Source: Epiperipatus broadwayi
Lineage: Eukaryota > Onychophora > Udeonychophora > Euonychophora > Peripatidae
Direction: 5' to 3'
Assembly (NCBI GenBank): GCA_028023455.1
Contig: JAQFVV010012435.1
Location: 1,550,001-1,614,000 of the forward strand
DNA length: 64,000 nt
Under the pieces are notes generated by a model. It was not told the DNA's origin and ran no database searches. It was given only the letters and a program-made list of their open reading frames with translations. The position numbers and the translations under genes are program-made. Shown piece by piece: positions 34,472 through 45,729 of this stretch (the stretch's first letter is position 1; the number at the start of each line of letters is the position of its first letter).

Positions 34472-35549
34472 CACCTGGGTCTCGTTTTACGCGATAGATA
34501 GGTTCCTCAGAAAACACACGCAAAAGAAATCGCTCAAAAATAGACATAATTTACCTTGAAAAAGGGGGGATACGGACTGTGGTTTTTCAAAAATCGCGTA
34601 AAAGCAAAGCACCAACGTAAAATTATTTTAAAATTTGCGCAAAAAAAAAATAAGGAAATAAAATATGACTAATAAAAAATTTCAAATTTGAAAAAAATTG
34701 ATACAAGACAAACTTTTTTTAACTATAATATTTAATTTTATTCAAAACAATATATTTTTATGCATAATTTACAGTAATTTACATTTTTTATACATGTTTT
34801 AATTATTATCGCTATTTGCCAATAAACAGGTTCATTTGCAAACTGGTAAAAAATCAGATTCTTCACAAGAGGAAATACAACTAGCGCCAACTTCACTCTC
34901 ATGTTGTGTTAATGGTTTTCTGGTGACAACGTAATTAGTAATTAATCTAACAAGTAAAAATTAAATTCTTATTTTTGTCTTTAATTTTTTAATTTTCAAT
35001 TCCGTTTAAAAATCAAATTTCGTTTCACATCACATTAATTTCAGGTCGCCTTAAGTAAATTTTAAATTGTTAATTACAATTAAAAATCAGATTTTAATTT
35101 TTAATTGTCAAATTTAATTGTACCCACTGCTATTACTCACCTTTTAAAAATAAACTTACGGACACTACATGATTAATAATTGATTACATTCTGTTTTAAA
35201 AAGCAAAAACAGAATGTGATTTAAAATGCAAAATTAACACGCACAATGTTTGAACAAATTTACATTATAATCTTGTAAAATTTAATGTGGGTATACATAA
35301 AATGTGGAAATCATGATTTTAATTTCATTATCGCATAAAATCTTACTATTATAAAGCACTGAAAATATTGAAATTACTAAGATGAAAGTCGAATTCCAAT
35401 AATGGGCTATTACTTTCAATATGCCGTAAGTGCGCAAAATTTATTATTTAAAGTAATAGCGCATTATCGGAGTTCGACTTCCGAAGAAACATGAATCATG
35501 TAACTTCAAAATCACATTAAATAAATCCACATAAAACGAGACCCAGGTG
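34472..35549. mobile_element. TA-flanked TIR DNA transposon relic, copy B
   Basis: Begins CACCTGGGTCTCGTTTTACG and ends with the inverse ATAAAACGAGACCCAGGTG, flanked by TA (34470-34471, 35550-35551). The 1078-bp copy aligns with the reverse complement of 15655-16550 and retains longer internal sequence, including subterminal gataggttcctcagaaaac. There is no transposase frame, so it is non-autonomous or deeply decayed. TIRs are better preserved here than in copy A. Confidence 0.85.
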
Positions 35550-35814
35550 TACATAGAATCTTTTTTCATTTAAAAATGTCCAATTGTTGTAAGTATTCTC
35601 ATGTACTATAGGTTATTATTAAATGGAAAAAGTAAGTTCCAAATTGAAACAATTTTAGCACTTTCAGTCATTTTGTGACCGATAGCTTCACAAACTTTAT
35701 GAAATGAGAGTCATAAAGAAAAATAATATTTTATACATAAATAAATAATTCATCCTCTCTTCAAGTTAATATAATTTATGACTCAATTCAGAATTATCAG
35801 GCTAAAAAACATAG

Positions 35815-36022
35815 TAGCAACTCTCTCCATACAATAGAGTCATCTAGTGCAAGCTGTAGTAATCAATAGATGCCAGGTTTTGTGTTTAAATCTCTTATCT
35901 CCTGCCTACTCATCCAATATCCTCAGACTTAAATGCACCAACCTTCTGGTATTCTATTGAATATTATTTTTTGCACTGGGTAGCTCTATTGTTTGGAAAG
36001 AGCTTGTGTAAGGAAAAAAAAT
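35815..36022. repeat. Reduced foldback of family 2
   Basis: Left arm aactctctccatacaatagag and right arm ctctattgtttggaaagag are inverted. Inner blocks (gtgcaagc, atgccagg, ctactcatccaatatcc) are those of family 2. The ribozyme core has been deleted, and only its stem I remnant, atcctcagac, is left. The outer motif tgatcatgcgatgt continues into the next entry. Confidence 0.6.
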
Positions 36023-36328
36023 GGTTGATCATGCGATGTTTTAATGTTTTAATTATCAAGCTACTGAGAAATAAGTTTATCTGTGTTTATTATTTTGTCA
36101 ATTATCAAATCATATTAACAGTGTATAACAACAATTTATGGAATGAACACCAGGAATAATTTCCATACTTATCTTGGTTGATCATGCAATGTTTTAATGT
36201 TTTAATTATCAAGCTACTGAGAAATAAGTTTATCTGTGTTTATTATTTTGTCAATTATCAAATCATATTAACAGTGTATAACAACAATTTATGGAATGAA
36301 CACCAGGAATAATTTCCATACTTATCTT
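36023..36328. repeat. Recent tandem duplication, two units of 153 bp
   Basis: Units 36023-36175 and 36176-36328 differ, as far as I can see, by one base (atgcgatg against atgcaatg). The duplication includes the distal end of the family 2 relic plus unrelated flank, so it arose after that insertion. The 62-codon frame over the first unit is fortuitous. Confidence 0.9.
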
Positions 36329-36501
36329 ATTAAAGATTCAATCATAAATCAAAGGATTGGAAGTAAGCAACATTTAACTATTTTTTTCTCACTATATATA
36401 TATATAATGCAAATAAAATGTCCGTTAATTAAAAAACTATTGAAATCACAATAAAAATAATAAATTTAATGGTAATTAACTATTATATACAATCTTTCAA
36501 T

Positions 36502-36547
36502 CAACAGAAGTACTTTTGGTTAATTCCTTAGTCCTCCTCAACTGCCG
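36502..36547 (-). ncRNA. Hammerhead-like motif, Penelope-type, left arm
   Basis: Minus strand: stem I CGGCAG/CTGTTG pairs over six positions with G-T wobbles. The core TTGAGGA has T for the first C, then stem II GGACTAA/TTAACC, AAA where GAA is expected, mini stem III AG/CT and T as residue 17. It begins about 31 nt after the stop at 36579-36581. Confidence 0.5.
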
Positions 36548-36578
36548 TTAACAAAAAACATAACGGAAGCAAACGTCG

Positions 36579-36735
36579 TCAACTCAAATCCCATGAATCT
36601 TGAATTTTAATGTTAGCAGCTTGTCTATTAATTATATTTAGTTTATTTTTATTTATTAAAATTGCCTCCTTAATTTTTCTTTTATTGTGGTTTCTCTTTT
36701 CATGAAGAATCTTAATGCTTTCAATATCAAGAAGG
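36579..36735 (-). pseudogene. Penelope-like GIY-YIG C-terminal fragment, left arm
   Basis: About 50 codons read SIKILHEKRNHNKRKIKEA, then NRQAANIKIQDSWDLS and a TGA stop. The ILHEKRN..KRKIKEA segment corresponds to the conserved Glu helix at the end of GIY-YIG domains in Penelope-like elements. It is a mirror of 36740-36909, with several substitutions. 5' truncated at the palindrome centre. Confidence 0.68.
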
Positions 36736-36739
36736 ATAT

Positions 36740-36909
36740 GCAAATATAAATTTAAGTCTGATATTGAGAGTGTTAATATTCTTCACGAAAAGAGAAACCA
36801 TCACAAAAGAAAAATTAAGGAGGCAATTTTAATAAATAGAAATAAACTAGATATAATTAATAGACAAGCTGCTAATATTAAAATTCAGGATTCATGGGAT
36901 TTGAGTTGA
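36740..36909 (+). pseudogene. Penelope-like GIY-YIG C-terminal fragment, right arm
   Basis: Reads DIESVNILHEKRNHHKRKIK, then EAILINRNKLDIINRQAANI and a terminal DSWDLS before TGA at 36907-36909. The pattern matches the C-terminal part of GIY-YIG endonucleases of Penelope-like elements and the fragment at 8967 (ERNEIKRRIEKS). The nominal Met at 36715 lies in the palindrome spacer and is not a real start. A ribozyme-like motif follows 34 nt downstream. Confidence 0.7.
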
Positions 36910-36943
36910 TGATGTTTGCTTCTGTTTTGTTTTTTGAATTTAA

Positions 36944-36983
36944 CAGCAGTTGAGGCAGGTTAAGGCATTAACCGAAAGTACTT
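36944..36983 (+). ncRNA. Hammerhead-like motif, Penelope-type, right arm
   Basis: CAGCAG (stem I strand, 36944-36949), core TTGAGGCA with C-to-T at the start and one extra base. Stem II GGTTAA/TTAACC around GGCA is a perfect 6-bp hairpin. GAA sits at 36974-36976, mini stem III AG/CT with loop TA, and T at 36983. The 3' strand of stem I (CTGTTG in the left arm) has decayed here to ATATGG. The two arms together define the ancestral fold. Confidence 0.55.
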
Positions 36984-37042
36984 ATATGGATTGAAAGATT
37001 GTATATAATAGTTAATTACCGTTACATTTATTATTTTTATTG

Positions 37043-38888
37043 TTATATATATATATTGTGTTGTGTGTTATATACTACAAGATATAATAAAAAGAATATC
37101 AACTAACAAAGCCATTGAATTACCTTAGAAAAGAAATGATAATACAGAGGAACATATCAAATGTATTTAAAGGAAGTAGAATTAATGTATCATGTACTTA
37201 AAGAAAGAATGACAGAAATTTTAAATTGGATTCAAAAATGTGAAGTCACTTATCAAAGACTTCATTATGAGATGTAAAGAGACCATTTAATTGTAAGAAG
37301 ATAGCTATGCCTGTATAATGTTTGGAAAATATTTTGTAGAGTTTTATCACCTAGTGATCTTTACTTAAATTGAATTTAATATAACATAAATCCAGTCTAT
37401 TGCAAATAATTCGAAAATTAGATATATAAATCACCACAGGTCTTAATTATTGAAAACTTCATATTGTTTGAACATCTTACATGATATATTGTAATGTTTA
37501 TTTTCATTTTAAAAAAAAAAAAAAAAATTCTTATTTGGTGCAAAGTTTATTGGTTAACATGCAATAAAATGGGTGGGTATTTGAACGTACATAAAATTTC
37601 AATGAAATAAGAGACATTTTTGATAATGATGGTGCGCGCACACACACACACATAAAGAATTATAAAGACATGAAGATACCTAATTTAGCAAACTTATTGG
37701 CACTTAGTGTGAAGTTTACTGGATTGAATATCATTATGTGCTTATAATTTTTTTTGTATACTTTTCCAGTTAACATTAGTATGGATGTTTTATTCATATA
37801 CATATTTATTTACTATTTAAGAACTTATTTGCTTACTATGTGGTTCAAAATATAGAATTTTTTTTTTTGCGGATAAGTATGATGGTACTAATGATGTCGA
37901 AGTATTATACTTTCTAAATAATAACTGGGATTTTCCCAAGTTAATCTATTCATATGTATCTTCTGCATATATGGTAATCTATAAGATACATAAGATATGG
38001 ACGTATTTAAATATTAAAGAGTTGCACAAATAAATATGTGAATAAATAAAACAAATATATAATTTTTAATATATTGCAGTCTTCAGTATTTAATGTAAGT
38101 AAATGAATAAAATGGTTTTGTATTATTAATGACTTTTTTTCTTTTGAATTTACATTAGTAAAAATTTGCAATAACTCAACTAGGTAGGAGGAAAGTGAAA
38201 TCACTTTTTACTGGGTGATAAATGAGAATAATCAGTAAACATTAGAAAACCAATCTCTTGTGACAGCTTGTAAAATGCGGAGATTTTTGAAGATACTCCA
38301 TGGGATTAAATCCAACGTGGAGTTCACTCACATTCATCAATTATGATTCTGTGAAATATAATCTGTATATAAAACACACTTCAATATATATATACAAATT
38401 TCCCACACATATGTGTAACACTTTATACAAAACTTGATTATATTTAGAAATATGTCTGTGTGAACTCTGAATACTGTAAAGAACTAAAACGAATTGGGAA
38501 ACCGTGACACATTATCCCTGATTATACACGTACATGCCTTCACATTTTCAGATCGCTTTTCATACCTATAATTTCGAGAATCATCCATGATTTAACAAAA
38601 AATAAATAGTAAAATTAGAAATTTATAAACTAAATAAAAATGCGTAAAATGCTTATATGTGTATTATTTATTTGTATAGCAGTAGCCATTTTCTTGCACC
38701 TCCTTTAAATCTCACATAATCGTTCCATTATGTTCTTGCAATTTTTGTATATATTGCAATACATCTCTTCTAGGTTTTGACAAATTTAAAATTGTTTACA
38801 ACCATTTCAAAGCATAATGTAAGACAATGGCAGTAATTCATCCAAGCTTAAAAGAAGTTGGGAAGAATTTTCACTGTGCGAGAGAATG
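37043..38888. other. No gene; microsatellites
   Basis: AT-rich DNA with a (CA)n run near 37634-37650. A minus-strand frame at 38007-38204 is unsupported. Confidence 0.5.
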
Positions 38889-39147
38889 GTTAATGCAGAT
38901 TAGTAATTACAGGTTAGTAATTACACAACGTCTCGAATAGTCTTTGACAGAATAGCTCAGTTGGTAGAGCGTTTGCCTTAAATTCGATATTCAAGAATCT
39001 AAAGGTGCGAATTCAACTTGTAAGCGAATATTGTCACTGTGCGTATAGGCCAGCAATATGTGAAAAAGACTGGAGAACAATACTACCCGAAACGTTGTGT
39101 AATTACTAATCTGTAATTACTAATCTGTGTTGTCTAATGATTAATGC
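38889..39147 (+). mobile_element. Small tRNA-core element with inverted flanks (family 3)
   Basis: The tRNA-like core at about 38945-39020 is the best in the family, with A-box-like TAGCTCAGTTGGTAGAGCG and B-box-like GGTGCGAATTCAACTTG. It is followed by the family motif ending CGAAACGTTGTG (39088 onward). Inverted flanks taatgcagattagtaattac (left) and gtaattactaatctg...attaatgc (right) enclose it. It is not a functional tRNA, because the acceptor arm and a plausible anticodon stem are missing. Confidence 0.7.
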
Positions 39148-41930
39148 TTTTATTTTGAAAGAGAGATGGAGAGAGAGAGAAAAAAACTATATAGCAGATT
39201 TATCTGGTTATTTAGTAATAAGAATGAATCAGTAATTTGCAAATAGTAAAAAAAAGAAATGGGAAGGGAACTTCTTTTTAGGATTACTTATACTTTATAA
39301 ACTGCTACAGTTCAATTCACGGAATAGGATAAGTATTCACAGAAGACTGGAAAAGTATTAAATATTTGAGTAAGGTATACAAAGTAAACGAATATCGCAC
39401 AGTAATTTTGTTTTAGCAAAATAGTCCGTGGAAAAAATAAAATTAGGTAAACAATTCACTACACAAGTAAAGGATTATTGTATAGATTCAGAAGTACAAA
39501 TGTTAATCATTCTTAAAAAAATTGATAATAGACAACTTGAATAAAATTTACTTAAAACATCAAACTAGGTTTTCACGACTTAAATGAATCTTCTCAAAAT
39601 GTCTCCTCTTTTACAATCCTATTAGTAGTTCAACCCCATCCAGTGGATATTATTCAAATTTTAATACAATAATACAGAAATAAAAACTTATTATTATCTT
39701 CTCAATTTACAAAACAAATAATATCTTATTTATACTTTTAAGGTTCCCCAAAATCCAACAACAATCTTTTCCTATCTAATGGCACTGGATTAACCGTGTT
39801 TACACAACACATTTATTCGTATTTTCTTGAGTATATAAAATTTCATAATATTTTCTTTCTTTATAATTTTTAACATATTTTATTACTTGAATATTTCCCT
39901 TACAATTCATTCTATGACCAGCATTTAAAAAATAAATATACAAGGGCGAGGGACTCAAAAATAACCCGGAATCGTTCTCTGGTTTGTGCACCTGTTATAG
40001 TATATGTGCCACCTATTATATATTTCTTGCAGGGATCATTCTGCATCAATCTGTCAAATGACATCATCATGTGAAATTGTGGTCCGCATAGCATATTTTT
40101 TTCTAAAATACGATTCATGTATTTATCAATTTCTTTTATAATGACCGAAATGTTAGAATTAATGCTGATTTTTTTTTTTTTTGACGCAAACAGCATTTTC
40201 TCTCAGATTTAATTCGTAATGATCAGATATTTTATCTGTGCAAGTTTTGAAACATTTATGTGATGTGGTAAAATGGAACCATCCCATTTTGTGCAAAGAA
40301 AAGAGTGCAAACTTCACCCCAAGAGTGTTATCTCTCAAAGACTTGAGTGTGAAACACTTTTAAATTAAATTTAATATGATCCAGCTTACCCAGCTTGCTT
40401 TGTGCAATTTTTTGTTAATCTCTCGAATGAAAAAATGTCTCACCTTTTTTTTAAATGAACTTAGGATTTCCAGACTGCTTTGAAAAATAAAAAACACATT
40501 TAGACCAGTATATTGCATCAAATGGATAATAATTTGAAAAAGATTAAATTTATAACACTTAAAAATAAATAAACAATTTTTTATTATAAAAATCAGGTTA
40601 CTTTTGGGTAACCCTATGTATGTGTCCAATTTTGTATCTTTTATTTGCCATATTATATTCATTATCTCTTTCAGTGGCAGTCTTAAATAATGTCTACTAG
40701 ATAGAGTTGCTATAGATAGTTTGTCATGTGATTGTAAAAGATGAGACATTTTGATAAGGTTAAGGAATAAAAATGTTTGATATTTTAAATACATATTATT
40801 TATTTATAAGTTGTCTATTATTTATTTCGATTAAGATTGATTATTACTTGAAATTTTATAAAGAAGTCAATATTTTGTAGAACTTTTTAAGCTTGAATTT
40901 TCTATCCGAGATGAAATTCTGAAGTATGTAGAAATTTAAAGATGAAGCACTTTTGGGCAGTTTTTAATCAGAGTTACCGTCATATTACCAAAATTTTACT
41001 TTTCTAATTTGCAATGCAAACAATACCATTGCATCCACAAATATCAAAGAAAATTGTTGCAACTGTATAGTTAAAGTATAGTGATTTACATTTAATTAAA
41101 CATGTATTTTGTTTTGGAGAGTAATCGAAGAACAGATTTCCTTATCTATACACACAAATTTGAATATAATATAGTTTGTGCATTTATGTGGATATGCTCT
41201 TTCCCAATTTATTGTAACTATAGCACTGTTTTTTTTGGTTAATTATTTTTATTGATGCCATAATTTTTTTGTTGCTTGCGATGAAAAAATGCAGTTTTGT
41301 ACTGTGATCACATTAAGATTTTGTCTGAAAGAACATTGACATTTTGGAACAATCTTACTAAGCAGATTTTCACATAATTATACATGGAAACATTCCATTA
41401 TAATGGTAATAGTTTTATATTTTAGTTTTTATTTTGGTTAATAGATGGCATATATAATTAAAGAATAAGAAAGCTTTAATGTGTAGATGGTAATTTGTGA
41501 ATTAAAATTGTGACTGTAATTATAAAAGTGAAATCAGTGTTATGTTTCGTATTAAAAGTTTTGTATTAAAAGTTTCGTATTAAAAGTGTGTTTTCTGAAG
41601 TATCAAACTTACATGGAAGGGAACAAGAAAATATCTTTTATGTTATTCTAGTAAAGTTATAAATTTAAACTTTTTAAAACTTCATATGGTAATTTTTATT
41701 TTGAAAATATTTTCACTATTGTAGTTATTTATAATTTTTGATAATAAATACGGAAAAAAAAATTGCCACTAACTTTATTCAAACTTAAGGTTGCTTGTAT
41801 GGAAAATAATTTTAGGGACTCAATTTAGTTATGCTAATTGTGAGCTTACATGTATAATTTTAAAATTAAATTATACTATTGATATGCATGTATATATTTA
41901 TATTTATTTGTTATTACTTTCAATCATTAT
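39148..41930. other. No gene that I can support
   Basis: Contains two minus-strand frames of some length (39912-40196, 94 codons; 40360-40794, 144 codons). Both are rich in Ile, Leu, Phe and Lys, as expected from AT-rich DNA, and match no domain I know. A 15-bp unit of the form cgtattaaaagttt is repeated three times near 41545-41590. I annotate no gene. Confidence 0.45.
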
Positions 41931-42415
41931 TGATCCACTGCAGGATAAAGTTCTTTCCAGGTTTAACCACATTTCTTCCATCCATAGTCTCTACAACAGC
42001 CACTCATCTTGCATGTGGTTTCTTTCTAGATTTTTTTAATATGTCTTGGATTCCAATTTGTCCATCTATTATCATCCCTTTTAGAAATATGTCCCACAAT
42101 TCTTTTAATAATGCCAGCTTTGCCTGTTTGTTCTCATTCATGTATTTTATTTTTGATCTCCTGTTATTCCTAACATACATGTCTTCATGCTTTGTTGAGT
42201 TGTCTGAAGTCTCATCAATTTTTTACAAATTTCAAATCCATAAGTAAGAATTGAGGAAATACGTATATTAAAAAAACTTTTTTTTTCGGATACATTAGAC
42301 ATATTTCTGTTTTATACTAAGTTATTTTTGTCAAAAACATTCCATTCAACTTTTATTTTATGACTAATTTCATTCATTATGTTTGCATCAGTAATAATAA
42401 ACTAAGATATTTGTA

Positions 42416-42836
42416 TACACAGAGGCTAAACTTTCCATACAATAGCATGACCAGTGCAAGGCAGAATAATCAATGGATGAAGGAATGTTTGTTCATAAAA
42501 TCTTTACCTAGTGCCTACTTATCCAAGATCCCCAGACTAGTTTTTAGCTTGTGGCTTTCATCACTGAGGAGCCTTGGATCTGTGAGCACTGCACCTAGAT
42601 CTTAGGATCTAATGCAATCCTCCAGCAGCCATTTTTATCTTATTAGCTAACTATAAAGCTTTGAATACAAAATGAAAACACAGTAATGTTTTCAATTCAA
42701 GCTCATTAGCTTGTATAGTTGTGTAGATCTGAACTCAGTTCAGCATCCATGCTTTTTGGTGTCTTTGGTTCTTTAATAACCACAGTCACTGTAATCCTAT
42801 TGGACAGGATTGATGATCATGTGATGTTTAGTGGTT
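42416..42836. mobile_element. Family 2 repeat inserted in the RTE relic, with 13-bp duplication
   Basis: The 421-bp insert carries the family 2 blocks (ctttccatacaatag, ttatccaagatccccagac, tcctccagcagccat, acaaaatgaaaacac, atcatgtgatgtttagtgg). It is flanked by taagatatttgta at 42403-42415 and 42837-42849. A duplication of this length is typical of target-primed retroposition, not of cut-and-paste MITEs. It is a monomer, not a foldback, so it gives the unit length of the family. Confidence 0.82.
42530..42571 (-). ncRNA. Decayed hammerhead-like motif in the 42416 repeat
   Basis: Same layout as 7728-7769, but the core starts GTGATGA (first C lost) and GAAA has become AAAA. Stem I TCCTCA/TGGGGA remains. 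It is almost certainly inactive, which is useful as an ageing series. Confidence 0.5.
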
Positions 42837-43716
42837 TAAGATATTTGTACATGTTAACTTTTTTTTAATTCATGATTGTTAAACTGCTGAGAAAATTTAT
42901 TGAATATTACTTAAATCTTTTTTAGTATTTATCTTTAGTCTACTTTCTTACTTTGATATGATAAGTTTTGCAACATTTTTGATGCTTTGAATACATTATT
43001 TGCAAAAGCAGTTCACATCATCTGCAAAATCTAGATGATTTAAGTAATCTCTATTTGCTTTTACTCCCTTAGCTTTCTAATTTACTCCACAATACTTTAT
43101 GATAAAACTGCCTCCAAAAGTTTCAGAGATATAGAATTAATCTTGTCATATATCTTCTTTATGTTAATTTACTTAATATCAGCATCTAATGTGATGACTC
43201 ATATTACAGTTTTATACCTATTCTTCAGAATATAAGAATATCCAGGGTCCAAAGCTTTAATCAAAGTTAAAAATACTTATAAAATCAAATGTCTTTTCAT
43301 AATGTACACATAGAAAGCATAATGGAAACTCATATTCATTGGTCCTTTCTGTAACTTCTTTCAATACTTGAATATAATCTACTGTATTAAAACCATTTTA
43401 AAATCCAAATTGTTATTTTGGTTGATTAGAATCCAATGTTTCCTGTTATTAAGTTGTAATTATCTCTATAAAAGAGCTCACAGTTTTATAATTTCTAATA
43501 TTTTTAATTATCTTTCTTAAATATCAATAATACTATTATATTTTTCCAATTGTTTGGTTATCATTTAGACATTTGGAATGTAGCTTTACTAACAGTTTTT
43601 CTATTTCTTGGCATGTTTGAAAAATAATATGTATTGACACCATCTGAATTATATACTATCCATGAATTTCAGTACCTGCAAGGGAGCCTAGGATTAAATG
43701 ATGGAGATATAGGCCT

Positions 43717-43990
43717 TTGGCAGGATGGCTCAGTTGGTTAGAGCATTACCTTAAAATTCAATAATCAAGAATCTAAGGACCCAGGTTCAAATTCCATGCT
43801 AGTACTGTCACTGGTTAGGCCAGCAACACCTGAAGAAGAGGGGAGAAAAATACCTCTCGAAACGTTGTGCATATGCTAACCTGTTTGCTGTGATATTACT
43901 AACAGTTGAATGCATTTGGAATATTTAACTAAAATTAAACTTTCCTAAAGACATTCAACACACATATTAGATGATGGAAATAGTCCAATA
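43717..43990 (+). mobile_element. tRNA-headed SINE-like repeat (family 3), single copy
   Basis: Head with A-box-like TGGCTCAGTTGGTTAGAGC and B-box-like GGTTCAAATTCC (43724-43797). The body follows with CTGGTTAGGCCAGCAACACC, CTGAAGAAG at 43830, stem GAGGGG/CCTCTC, GAAACGTTGTG, and a tail ending GATGGAAATAGTCCAA near 43988. There is no inverted partner, so this represents the family monomer. The body resembles a hammerhead with one extra A after the core and a G at the cleavage position. Confidence 0.75.
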
Positions 43991-44444
43991 TAAAAATACA
44001 GATACCACTTTTGTTTTACATTTTTTTTTCAATAGTAATATGTATAGCCCCCCCCCCCTTCCATTTTCAATATATATACATAAACATATCTAATTTTAGT
44101 TGTCATACTTACTACTTTTTATAATGGGCAAATTTCCCAAGTTTTTTTTTTTTAAATGAAATTTCCCACATTAAGCTAGTAATTAAGCAATTTCAGTTGC
44201 ATTAACATATTGGACAGGCTGTTCGTTTTATGCTACAGTAGGGGTTAGTTACATTCGTAATATATCAAATTTTAAAAATGTTGAATTATAAAGAGTGGAG
44301 AATATAATTTCATTTAATATATGTATACATATGCATTTTCAAGCAATTGCGATTTTATTTATTTATTTAAAATTAGCAGCATTGTTTCTTTTGTTGTTGT
44401 TTGTAGGCACTAATTTAATTATGAATTTTGCTTGACAAAATAAA

Positions 44445-45150
44445 AAATAATTGTATGGTTTTAGATCGTGGGATTCAAGCCTTCTAGTAGCAGGTTTCCA
44501 ATGTACTGCTACTGCTTTTAACAAGTTAAAAGATAGAGTATTTTATCACAGGGAAATAATTACTGCAACTAAGCCATATATAGAACTATTTTACCTGATG
44601 TATTGTATGGATGTGAAACATGGACACCCTATTGGTTCAATGTAAAGGCATTAAAAAGTTCTATTTAAGAATGCTCCATAACATTTCAAAAATACAATGG
44701 CAAGATCATAAGCGCAATCATTATATTCATCAGCTAATTACCATTGAGCCCACTATTGTAAAAACCACACCTTCATTGAATTGAACATGTAAAATGAATG
44801 AACAATAGAACTTTTCCTGAAATAAAGAACTTTTCCTGAAATAATGTTTTATGATGAACTTGAATATAGGTTTCATGGGAGAGGTAGATTCTATTTATAA
44901 GGATTTTACATTGAAGATATTTTAAACAACTGTAATGCCAGTTGTCTCCATTTGGAAGACATGGTGGAGAATAGAATATTTCAGAGAGCTTCAATTAGTC
45001 ATGGTTTTGGAAGATTTCAGACATAAAAGTTTTTTGCTGAGGAAACTAAAAGCAACTTAAAATATCAAGAAAACAGAAAAATGAACCAGCATATTCTATA
45101 TGTGGCCATATCTATGGTTCACGGATTAGTTTGTGTAGTCATCACAAAAC
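44445..45150 (+). pseudogene. LINE-C retrotransposon ORF2 C-terminal relic
   Basis: Frame-broken plus-strand similarity to the end of a non-LTR element. It reads AFNKLKDRVFYHREI (44510 region), a broken GCETWTPY-like segment near 44612, EDILNNCNASCLHLEDMVEN (about 44910-44965), and a terminal C2H2-like finger near 45100 whose frame reads CGHIYGSRISLCSHHKT. The K.L.DRVF...I, LEDM.EN and SRI.L.SH patterns are those of widespread LINE proteins whose C-terminus ends in such a finger. Reverse transcriptase core motifs are absent, so it is 5'-truncated. I do not assign the clade. Confidence 0.72.
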
Positions 45151-45362
45151 TTATTTCTAGAGTAGTTTTTTTTTTTGAATTGGAATGGCGTTACTCATTT
45201 TTGAGGGTTGCTGTTATTATTATCATTAGTAGTAGTGGGCTGAACCTTGCAATTCATTTCAATTGGTTCAAACATCCTAGAATTTTTGAGATTATGATTT
45301 GCTTCACCAATATATTATTATTAAACCACTAATGCACAACCTTTCATTAATCTATCACTGTA

Positions 45363-45719
45363 CTAAACCAATGATGCACAACCTTTTTATATTTGTGATT
45401 ACCTTCATTAGACCAAAATTAAATGTGACCTAAATTATAAAAGTTCGAATACATAATGATATTTATATTAAAACGATAGCAGTTTTAATTAATATACAAA
45501 TTTATATTTTCGAATATTTTAGTATTGAACACATGATTTGAAATAAAAATTTTGAAACAGATCGTATACTTACAAAAAATTTTTTTTATTACATATAAAA
45601 ATAATTTATTCTCATGTGATTTTTATCTATTTTCAAAAATTAAATTCTTAAAAAAACAACTACTTATCATCTAAAACTTAAGAGAATTTTTAAAAAGATT
45701 TTGCGCACCCCAATGCTAA
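45363..45719. mobile_element. Probable hAT-like MITE relic
   Basis: The left end CAATGATGCACAACCTTTTT and the right end (inverse of GCATTGGGGTGCGCAAAATC) are imperfect inverted repeats of the hAT kind. Flanks ctaaacca and ctaaacaa suggest a diverged 8-bp duplication. A partial extra copy of the left end (actaatgcacaacctttc) lies just upstream near 45328. No coding sequence. Confidence 0.45.
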
Positions 45720-45729
45720 ACAACTCAGG

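Larger units (their letters stand above)
36449..37042. repeat. Head-to-head palindrome of Penelope-like 3' ends
   Basis: Left arm 36449-36729 and right arm about 36760-37042 are inverted copies around a spacer of about 29 bp. Read outward, each arm has the final 50 or so codons of a GIY-YIG protein, a stop, a hammerhead-like motif, and a tail reaching taattaactattatatacaatc or its counterpart. Both arms keep an open frame over the shared coding part. Penelope-like elements are known to occur as tandem or inverted partial copies, so the arrangement fits that group. Confidence 0.82.
41935..43560 (-). pseudogene. RTE-like LINE reverse transcriptase relic, copy 1
   Basis: On the minus strand, an upstream part (43560 to about 42965) reads NGFNTVDYIQVLKEVTERTN, then EYEFPLCFLCVHYEKTFD, and further on YLNHLDFADDV with the catalytic ADD box. 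A downstream part (42360 to 41935) carries QTTQQSMK, GHISKRDDNRWT and the closing region before GKNFILQWIN-like sequence. These are signature blocks of RTE-like non-LTR elements. Multiple stops and shifts and small gaps show age. A family 2 repeat (42416-42836) splits the relic and must have landed later. The endonuclease is not seen. Confidence 0.8.

Noticed and set aside
38945-39020. Functional tRNA gene
   Set aside because: Only the A and B boxes are tRNA-like; the acceptor stem and anticodon arm do not fold, and the segment sits in a repeat family.
39912-40196. 94-codon minus-strand frame with a fairly protein-like C-terminal half
   Set aside because: It starts in a poly-A run, has no recognisable family and no supporting context. 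It could be checked by blastp, but I do not annotate it.
40360-40794. 144-codon minus-strand open frame
   Set aside because: Rich in Ile, Leu, Phe and Lys with no motif or domain that I recognise. A frame of this length is expected by chance in a few of many AT-rich 64-kb windows when T-rich strands read as hydrophobic codons.
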